Source of the DNA: Deinococcus aerophilus
Lineage (GTDB): Bacteria > Deinococcota > Deinococci > Deinococcales > Deinococcaceae
Direction: 5' to 3'
DNA length: 64,000 nt
Assembly: GCF_014647075.1 (NCBI RefSeq)
Contig: NZ_BMOM01000007.1
Span: 77,511-141,510, forward strand
A program made the position numbers and the translations under genes. This document shows positions 56,808 to 64,000 of the stretch, piece by piece; within the stretch, counting starts at the first letter, position 1, and every line of letters begins with the position of its first letter. A model generated the notes under the pieces. That model did no database searches and had not been told where the DNA came from. It saw nothing but the letters and a program-made list of their open reading frames with translations.

Positions 56808-56859
56808 ACAGGCGGGGGGGCAGAAGCCCCAGCGTGGACCCTGCCCCCCCCCTTGCCTG
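56808..56859 (-). terminator. GC-rich hairpin after leuB
   Basis: CTGCCCCCCC/GGGGGGGCAG 10-bp core plus outer CAGGC/GCCTG pairs, with long C and G runs. It has no clear T tract, so its efficiency is uncertain. Confidence 0.5.
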
Positions 56860-56868
56860 CGGCGCCGA

Positions 56869-57924
56869 TCAGCCCACGGCGGGCGTGCCCATGGCCTCCA
56901 GCACGGCGCGGGTAAAGGTCACCGTATCCGCCTTTCCGCCCAGGTCACGGGTGGGGTGCTCGCGCAGCGCCAGGGCCACGGCGCGCTCGATCTGGTTGGC
57001 GGCGTCGCTGCGGCCCAGGCCGTGGCGCAGCAGCATGGCCGCGCTCATGATGGCGGCGGCGGGGTTGGCGACCCCCTGCCCGGCAATATCGGGCGCGCTG
57101 CCGTGAATCGGCTCGAACAGGCCCGCGCCGTCTCCCAGCGAGGCGCTGGGCATCAGGCCCAGGCTGCCGGGAATCACGGCGGCGAGGTCGCTGAGGATGT
57201 CCCCGAACAGGTTTTCGGTGACGATCACGTCGTAGCGGCTGGGGTCCGAGACGATCAGCATGGCCACGCTGTCCACGTACTCGTGGTTCAGGTGAATGCT
57301 GCGGTACGAGCGGTCCCGCAGGGCCTGCACGTCCCGGCGCCACAGCTCGCTGACCTCCAGCACGTTGGCCTTGTCCACGCTGGTCACGCGGCCCTTGCGC
57401 TGCTCGGCCGCCCAGAAGGCCATCTTGGCGACGCGCTCGACCTCGGCGGTGGTGTAGCGCATGGTGTTGTAGGCGGTGTCGCCCTCGATCTTGCGGTCGC
57501 CGTCAAAGTACACGCCGCCCAGCAGCTCGCGCACGATCAGGATGTCTACCCCGCGCGCCAGCTCCGGCTTGAGGGGCGAGAGGTGTTCCAGGCCCGGCTG
57601 CACGCGCACCGGGCGCAGGTTGGCGTAGCAGCCCAGGGCCTTGCGCAGGGCCAGCAGGCCGCTCTCGGGACGCAGGGGCCGGGGCAGGCTGTTCCACGGA
57701 CTGTTCTGCGGACCACCCACGGTGCCCAGCAGCACAGCGTCGGCGTCCCCAAGTGCGTCGCGGGTCACCTGCGGAAAGGGATCGCCGTGGGCCTCGTACG
57801 CGGCACCGCCGATGGCGTGCTCCTCGATGCTGAGGTCCGGGGCCACTTCACGCAGCACCTGAACGGCGGCGGCGGTCACCTCGGGGCCAATCCCGTCTCC
57901 GGGCAGGGTCACAATCTTAGGCAT
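56869..57924 (-). CDS. leuB: 3-isopropylmalate dehydrogenase
   Basis: 351 residues; catalyses oxidative decarboxylation of 3-isopropylmalate in leucine synthesis. [12 protein letters not shown] opening; [20 protein letters not shown] is the IPMDH-specific substrate motif that separates it from homoisocitrate and isocitrate dehydrogenases; [16 protein letters not shown] is the NAD-binding block. Last gene of the leu operon; its ATG overlaps the end of leuD by eight bases. Confidence 0.96.
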   Translation of the reverse strand: MPKIVTLPGDGIGPEVTAAAVQVLREVAPDLSIEEHAIGGAAYEAHGDPFPQVTRDALGDADAVLLGTVGGPQNSPWNSLPRPLRPESGLLALRKALGCYANLRPVRVQPGLEHLSPLKPELARGVDILIVRELLGGVYFDGDRKIEGDTAYNTMRYTTAEVERVAKMAFWAAEQRKGRVTSVDKANVLEVSELWRRDVQALRDRSYRSIHLNHEYVDSVAMLIVSDPSRYDVIVTENLFGDILSDLAAVIPGSLGLMPSASLGDGAGLFEPIHGSAPDIAGQGVANPAAAIMSAAMLLRHGLGRSDAANQIERAVALALREHPTRDLGGKADTVTFTRAVLEAMGTPAVG

Positions 57925-58492
57925 GGGTCTGTTCCTCCTCGCGCTCGCCGGGGTGGCCGTGTCCGGCCTGGGTGCTGCGGGCCTCGAGCGTCTCGGCCTC
58001 CAGCTGGGCCTGGTCGTGTTCCTTCATGTATTCCAGCCAGCCGCCCGCCCTTTGCACGTCCAGCGCAAACTGCGGCACCGGCACAAAGGTCAGGGTCTGG
58101 CCGCTGCGGGTATTGGTGATGGTGCCGGCCTGCAGGTCCAGCTCGGCGGGGTCGCCGTCCTGGAAGGCCTCCACGATGCCGTCACACTCCAGCGCCAGAA
58201 AGCCGTTGTTGATGGAATTGCGGTAATAGATGCGCGCAAAATTCGGGGCGATGACCGCGCCCACGCCCGCGCCACGCAGCGCCCAGACGGCGTGTTCGCG
58301 GCTGCTGCCACAGCCGAAGTCGGCGCCCGCGACGATGATGTCGCCGGGCTGCACGCGCTTCACGAAGGTCTTGTCGTAGTCCTCCATGGCAAATTTCGCC
58401 AGCTCGGCCTCCACATCGGTGGTCAGGTGGCGGGCAGGAATGATCTCGTCGGTGTTGATGTGGTCACGGGCAAACACGTGCACGGTGGGCAT
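57917..58492 (-). CDS. leuD: 3-isopropylmalate dehydratase small subunit
   Basis: 191 residues. Swivelling domain: [27 protein letters not shown] (substrate-binding loop), and [22 protein letters not shown]. Works with LeuC to isomerise 2- to 3-isopropylmalate. The C-terminal 35 residues are a charged extension ([17 protein letters not shown]...) beyond the usual end. AGGAG six bases before the ATG. Third structural gene of the leu operon. Confidence 0.94.
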   Translation of the reverse strand: MPTVHVFARDHINTDEIIPARHLTTDVEAELAKFAMEDYDKTFVKRVQPGDIIVAGADFGCGSSREHAVWALRGAGVGAVIAPNFARIYYRNSINNGFLALECDGIVEAFQDGDPAELDLQAGTITNTRSGQTLTFVPVPQFALDVQRAGGWLEYMKEHDQAQLEAETLEARSTQAGHGHPGEREEEQTHA

Positions 58493-58538
58493 GGAATCTC
58501 CTGAAGTGGGAAAAATGACAGGGAATGGCGGAGGGCAC

Positions 58539-59798
58539 TTAGTTCGTGGCCGTGTCTGACGCCGCGAAGGCCGACAGCTCTGGCGGCAGTTCCTCGCCGA
58601 ACAGGTCGCGCCAGGTCTGGCCGTCGAAGGTCACCTCGGACTCCATGAAGGTCTGCGCCAGCGGATCGGGATCCTCCAGGGCGTCCTCGGGCAGGTCCAG
58701 GCGCACGGCGACCGGTACGGGCAGGCTCGCGTCGTCTGGAACAGACAGTTCGGCGCCAAAGGTTTCGGCCAGCACCTGCGCGGTCCAGTCGGCCCAGGCC
58801 TCGGCATCACCCGCGCCGGTGGCCTCGCGCAGACCCTCACGGACGCGCTCAGCGTGTTCGGCAGGAATGCCGTCGTGGTCCCACTCGATGCGTCCGTCGG
58901 CATGCACCGTCACGGCGACCGTTTCCAGATCGAAGATGCGGGCCAGCTCGGCGGGCAGTCCGTCCTCCTGCACCTCGGCCTCCGGGTCGGCGTAGGCGAT
59001 CCAGGTCTCGCCGTCGGGCGAGTACAGCTCACTGTCCATCAGCGGAAAGAACTCCACGTCGCCGCGCACCGCGAACACCCGGCTCAGCGGCGACTGCAGC
59101 GGAGCCGGGCGGCGCAGCTCGAAGACGGTGCGGCGGGCCAGCGGCGGCGATGCCGCGTTGTCCTCCAGCCGGTCGGCGTGAAGCTCGGCCCACAGCTCGG
59201 GCGTCTCGCCGTGCCACTCGCGCGCCACCGCCTCGAGCATCTCCAGCAGCTCCTCGGGGGGTTCGGGGTCGAGGTCCATGCGTCCGGCCTGCCAGTGTTC
59301 GGCCCGGAACTGACCGATGACCTCGCCCTCCAGGGTAAAGGCCGGGTGGCTTTGCAGAATGGTCATCAGGCGCTGCGGATCACGCAGCGGAGCAAAGCTC
59401 TCCCAGCGCTCTCCGTCGAAGGAGTGGCGCTGCTCGCGCAGGCGCACCACACCGCCCTCGACAGGCAGGGCCACGCCCTGCGCCTGGGCCGGGTCCTTGC
59501 CCAGCGCCAGCTCACCCGTGATGCGGCGCAGCGGTGCCACGGGAATGGCTTCCAGATCCGCCGCCGTTTCCAGCCGCCCGGCGTGCCCCCGCGTGAGAAC
59601 CAGCGACGAGCGGTACTCGCTGGCCCACGCGGCACCCCGCGACTGGGTGCTGCCCAGGACCTCCACGATCAGGCCACGCAGCCGGTCCTCTTCCGGGCCC
59701 CGGACCAGCGTGACTGCGCCGGACGCGTCCAGCTCGGCCTCGAAGGCATGAACGGTGGGCATCAGGCCCAGAGCTTTACGTCGTTTCGCTTCACCCAT
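58539..59798 (-). CDS. unknown protein inserted in the leu operon (GEAKRRK N-terminus)
   Basis: 419 residues, acidic, not recognised. It begins [12 protein letters not shown], a short basic N-terminal motif seen on diverse small bacterial proteins, and consists of repeated beta-strand/helix segments (two stretches of the type F-D-G-x-x-W, at [11 protein letters not shown] and [12 protein letters not shown], hint at an internal duplication). No metal or nucleotide motif. GGAGG four to five bases before the ATG. It sits between leuC and leuD in the same direction with gaps of 36 and 46 bases, so it is transcribed with them. Confidence 0.8.
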   Translation of the reverse strand: MGEAKRRKALGLMPTVHAFEAELDASGAVTLVRGPEEDRLRGLIVEVLGSTQSRGAAWASEYRSSLVLTRGHAGRLETAADLEAIPVAPLRRITGELALGKDPAQAQGVALPVEGGVVRLREQRHSFDGERWESFAPLRDPQRLMTILQSHPAFTLEGEVIGQFRAEHWQAGRMDLDPEPPEELLEMLEAVAREWHGETPELWAELHADRLEDNAASPPLARRTVFELRRPAPLQSPLSRVFAVRGDVEFFPLMDSELYSPDGETWIAYADPEAEVQEDGLPAELARIFDLETVAVTVHADGRIEWDHDGIPAEHAERVREGLREATGAGDAEAWADWTAQVLAETFGAELSVPDDASLPVPVAVRLDLPEDALEDPDPLAQTFMESEVTFDGQTWRDLFGEELPPELSAFAASDTATN

Positions 59799-59834
59799 AA
59801 GACCTCCAGCCTAAGGCCTGACCACGCCGTCCGC

Positions 59835-61124
<1,290 letters not shown>

Positions 61125-61156
61125 AATTTCCGTTCCTCCCCACACCCAGCCTTCTC

Positions 61157-61194
61157 AAAAACGGCCCCCGGACGCACTGAACGCTTCCGGGGGC
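61157..61194 (-). terminator. attenuator terminator of the leu operon
   Basis: 9-bp perfect stem GCCCCCGGA/TCCGGGGGC (61186-61194 and 61164-61172), 13-nt loop, CGTTTTT. It sits between the leader ORF and leuC. Its 5' arm can instead pair in the antiterminator. Confidence 0.85.
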
Positions 61195-61228
61195 GAATAG
61201 ATGAACGCTAGGCCGCGCTCAACGCCCC
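61190..61228 (-). promoter_or_regulatory. leu antiterminator
   Basis: GGGGCG at 61223-61228 (in the leader ORF right after the Leu codons) pairs with CGCCCC at 61190-61195, removing the 5' arm of the terminator. A ribosome stalled on the three CTT codons would leave GGGGCG free; one that reaches the stop would cover it. Confidence 0.6.
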
Positions 61229-61287
61229 AGACAAAGAAGAAGGTCTGCCACCTGGGCAACCCGACCTGTCCGTAACACGCTGAACAT
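61219..61287 (-). CDS. leuL: leu operon leader peptide (attenuator)
   Basis: A 22-residue ORF, ATG at 61287, stop TGA at 61219-61221. Leucine is at positions 5, 16, 17, 18 and 20, encoded by TTA, CTT, CTT, CTT and CTG. TTA and CTT are codons avoided in GC-rich genes, so the choice makes the ribosome sensitive to charged tRNA-Leu. The ATG lies seven bases after TAGACT, so it is itself leaderless. Followed by antiterminator and terminator. Regulatory function; no role for the peptide product is expected. Confidence 0.8.
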   Translation of the reverse strand: MFSVLRTGRVAQVADLLLCLGR

Positions 61288-61294
61288 GCTCCGG

Positions 61295-61300
61295 AGTCTA
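61295..61300 (-). promoter_or_regulatory. -10 element TAGACT of the leu operon
   Basis: 7 nt before the leader ATG at 61287. No clear -35 hexamer at 17 bp. Confidence 0.6.
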
Positions 61301-61348
61301 GCGTGCCCGGCCACGGCAGGGGGCCGGGGTGGGATAGACGGGCGGCCG

Positions 61349-62347
<999 letters not shown>

Positions 62348-62351
<4 letters not shown>

Positions 62352-62686
62352 GCTTCCTCGCTGGCACTGGACTTGCGCGTCCAGCGGTTTGCGTCGCGGC
62401 GCTCCACCTTGTCCATCATCCGCGCAAAGCCCTCTTCCAGGCTCAGGCCGCGCTCGTTTGCCATGCACAGCATCACGAACAGCAGGTCGGCGAGCTCCAG
62501 TTCCAGATCGCCTGCCTCCTCGCCGGGCTTGGGCGTCTTGCCACTCTGGTGGGCGATCACGCGGGCCACCTCACCCGTTTCCTCGGTCAGGCGGGCAAGC
62601 ATCAGCAGCGGCGGAAAGTAGCCCTCCTCGAACTGCGAGATGTAGGCGTCCACGCGGGCGCTGGCGTCGGCAAAGGTCAGGGACAT
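62348..62686 (-). CDS. mazG: MazG-family nucleotide pyrophosphohydrolase
   Basis: 112 residues, single MazG domain (half the size of E. coli MazG). Metal-binding E-E-x(n)-E-x2-D pattern in LTEETGEVARVIAHQ and EEAGDLELELADLLF. Such enzymes hydrolyse non-canonical or regulatory NTPs. With the following DinB and Nudix genes it forms a compact detoxification-type operon. Start at 62686 set by TAGCCT seven bases upstream (leaderless). Confidence 0.88.
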
Positions 62687-62693
62687 GGCAGGC

Positions 62694-62699
62694 AGGCTA
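62694..62699 (-). promoter_or_regulatory. -10 element TAGCCT of the mazG operon, leaderless
   Basis: 7 nt before the ATG at 62686. Confidence 0.6.
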
Positions 62700-62733
62700 G
62701 CGCGGGCCGGCACCACAGAAAAAGGCGCCACAG

Positions 62734-62760
62734 AAAAAGTGGAAGCCCGGCGGCCTCCAC
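62734..62760 (-). terminator. terminator after the DUF4384-like gene
   Basis: 9-bp stem with one mismatch (GTGGAGGCC/GGCTTCCAC) and TTTTT on the minus strand. Confidence 0.8.
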
Positions 62761-62782
62761 CTGCTGACTCTGGACAAGCGCC

Positions 62783-63274
62783 TCAGCGAATGTACAGGTA
62801 GGTCTCCTGCACGTCGCGGTCGGCGGGAGAGTAGGGATTCAGGTAAGCGGTGGTGGTGGCGTTCCAGCGGTTGCCGTCGTAGATGCCGCTCAGCGCGATG
62901 CTGGTGGTGGGGCGCACGCGCGTGAAGATGGCGCGTACCCGCTGCAGGCCGCGCGGCTCGGCGAGGTTGTACACCACGTTGTCGCCGGGGCGCGGGAAGG
63001 TGGTGGTTCCGGCACCGACATAGACGTTCTGGGCGAGCACGCTGGCATACCCGTTGCTCTGCAGCGCGAGCAGGGTCACGTAGCCCGGCGTCCGGGTGGT
63101 GAGGTTGAAGCGCACCGCTTCACCCACCCGGTAGGTGCTGCCCTCGCCGCGGTCGGGCCGCAGAGTGGTGATCAGGTTGCTGTCGCCGCCCTGAATGCTC
63201 AGGTTGGGCTGGACGGTCACGGTGCAGGCGCTCAGCCCCAGGGCCAGCGCACCGAACAGAAAGGCTTTGTGCAT
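62783..63274 (-). CDS. DUF4384-domain lipoprotein
   Basis: 163 residues. Lipoprotein signal with lipobox LSAC (Cys16), then a beta-rich DUF4384-like domain (YRVGEAVRFNLTTRTPGYVTLLALQSNGYASVLAQNVYV). Such domains occur on envelope and stress-related proteins; function unknown. The start at 63274 follows TATGCT by six bases (leaderless). The longer open frame upstream is not translated by this logic. Confidence 0.85.
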   Translation of the reverse strand: MHKAFLFGALALGLSACTVTVQPNLSIQGGDSNLITTLRPDRGEGSTYRVGEAVRFNLTTRTPGYVTLLALQSNGYASVLAQNVYVGAGTTTFPRPGDNVVYNLAEPRGLQRVRAIFTRVRPTTSIALSGIYDGNRWNATTTAYLNPYSPADRDVQETYLYIR

Positions 63275-63280
63275 AGGGGC

Positions 63281-63286
63281 AGCATA
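63281..63286 (-). promoter_or_regulatory. -10 element TATGCT, leaderless
   Basis: 6 nt before the ATG at 63274. Confidence 0.55.
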
Positions 63287-63421
63287 GGCGCCGGGCCTGA
63301 CGGGAATCTGAGAGTGAGGGCGCAGACAGTTCAGGGTGCCGCCCCCGCCCAGCGCGGCGGCCACGGAACCCCGCAGCGCCCAATGTCGCTTCCGCTGACG
63401 ATTGGCGGCGGCGGCAGACCG

Positions 63422-63427
63422 TAGCAT
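63422..63427 (+). promoter_or_regulatory. -10 element TAGCAT of ftsH, leaderless
   Basis: 5 nt before the ATG at 63433. Confidence 0.5.
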
Positions 63428-63432
63428 GGGCC

Positions 63433-64000
63433 ATGATCCGCGCCTCGCGCTTTCTGGCCGTTCTGATCCTGCCCGTCTGTGCCGCGCTGGCACAGCCCGC
63501 ACTCGCCCAGTCGGGCGGCGCGCTGTCCGCCTCCCCGCCCGCCTCCGGTCCCGCGCTGAGCGGCGGCACGGTGCCGGACAGCGCGGGCTACAGCACCAAC
63601 CGTTTCTTCGAGGACCTCCAGGAAAACCGGGTGGCCTCGGTCACCCTGGACAGCGCCGGCAATGCCAGCGTGATCTACCTGTCGAGCAACCGCGCCCGCT
63701 CGCTGGTCGTTCCGCCCGACGGCGCGACGCTGGCCCGCATCCGCGCGGCCGGGGTGCCGCTGCGGGTGATCTCCGGCGGGTCGGCCTTCGGCTGGGTCAC
63801 TCAGGCGCTGCCGCTGGTTTTAACGGCCCTGATTCTGGTCGTGCTGTGGCGCAGCATGCGCGGAGCCGGGGGGAGCGGAGCGGCGAGCACGTTTGGGAAG
63901 TCGAAGGCGGCGGTGATCGCCGAGGGGCAGATCAAGCTGAACTTCAGCGACGTTGCCGGCTGCGACGAGGCCAAGGCCGACCTGCAGGAAGTCGTTGACT
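63433..64000 (+). CDS. ftsH: ATP-dependent zinc metalloprotease FtsH, N-terminal part
   Basis: First 189 residues; the AAA and protease domains run off the window. Membrane segment 1 (about 7-25), periplasmic domain (to about 115, with SVTLDSAGNASVIYL), membrane segment 2 (LPLVLTALILVVLW), then FGKSKA and LNFSDVAGCDEAKADLQEVVD, the junction to the AAA module that is specific to FtsH. It degrades membrane and short-lived cytoplasmic proteins. Confidence 0.93.
   Translation, partial: MIRASRFLAVLILPVCAALAQPALAQSGGALSASPPASGPALSGGTVPDSAGYSTNRFFEDLQENRVASVTLDSAGNASVIYLSSNRARSLVVPPDGATLARIRAAGVPLRVISGGSAFGWVTQALPLVLTALILVVLWRSMRGAGGSGAASTFGKSKAAVIAEGQIKLNFSDVAGCDEAKADLQEVVD

Overview
The window is a stretch of a high-GC (about two thirds G+C) bacterial chromosome that reads as Deinococcus. 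The protein set fits that genus (RecX, an OmpH pair, FtsH, a TilS-TadA fusion, HelD, a TAXI-type TRAP transporter, a leuC-leuD-leuB cluster beside a Nudix gene), and so does the promoter layout. For about half of the transcription units a -10 element of the form TANNNT lies only 5-7 bases before an ATG or GTG, so these mRNAs should be leaderless. I use that signal to choose many starts. No rRNA, CRISPR array, prophage or insertion sequence is visible.

Layout. 0-7.4 kb: 3' part of miaB, three small lipoproteins, the HelD-type helicase, an amino-acid ABC permease and an aldo/keto reductase. 7.6-7.9 kb: two tRNA genes (anticodons CAU and GGC). 8-13.5 kb: a TrmB-type regulator, an RlmI-like methyltransferase, an S41 protease, an EamA transporter and TerC. 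13.7-19.2 kb: a TetR regulator, a lipoprotein phospholipase A2, lysA, tilS-tadA, bcp and an alpha/beta hydrolase. 19.5-24.2 kb: an SDR enzyme, a gamma carbonic anhydrase with a coupled unknown gene, cspA, an FMN reductase and a pseudouridine synthase. 24.3-27.1 kb: feoABC for ferrous iron, with a palindrome over its promoter. 27-37 kb: two MFS transporters, a PNPOx-fold protein, two OmpH-like chaperones, a CBS-ACT protein, a class V aminotransferase, an ABC exporter and a CoA-disulfide-reductase-like enzyme. 37-41 kb: glnQ and a TAXI TRAP transporter. 41-52 kb: an AI-2E family permease, M29 aminopeptidase, a P-loop kinase, a C39-like peptidase, prfC (RF3), an HDAC-like deacetylase, nitronate monooxygenase, two GNATs, an XRE-cupin regulator and a second aldo/keto reductase. 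52-56.7 kb: a decayed and an intact phosphoesterase, tRNA-Pro, recX, rpsT and a MocR regulator. 56.8-62.7 kb: the leu operon, then Nudix, DinB and MazG genes. The window ends in a DUF4384-like lipoprotein and the first third of ftsH.

The most notable content is in the leaders. The leu operon begins with a leaderless 22-codon leader peptide rich in leucine (TTA, three consecutive CTT, CTG), followed by mutually exclusive antiterminator and terminator hairpins: a complete transcription attenuator. Upstream of prfC, another leaderless mini-gene encodes eight residues ending Pro-Pro-Pro-stop, which could tie RF3 expression to ribosome stalling or termination. A third leaderless mini-ORF runs into an MFS gene through an ATGA overlap. 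Together they suggest that leaderless leader peptides are a regulatory device in this genome. Other notable points are a probable CTG start codon, divergent promoters sharing two bases, a tRNA position-34 fusion enzyme, and two sets of related 15-bp tandem repeats.
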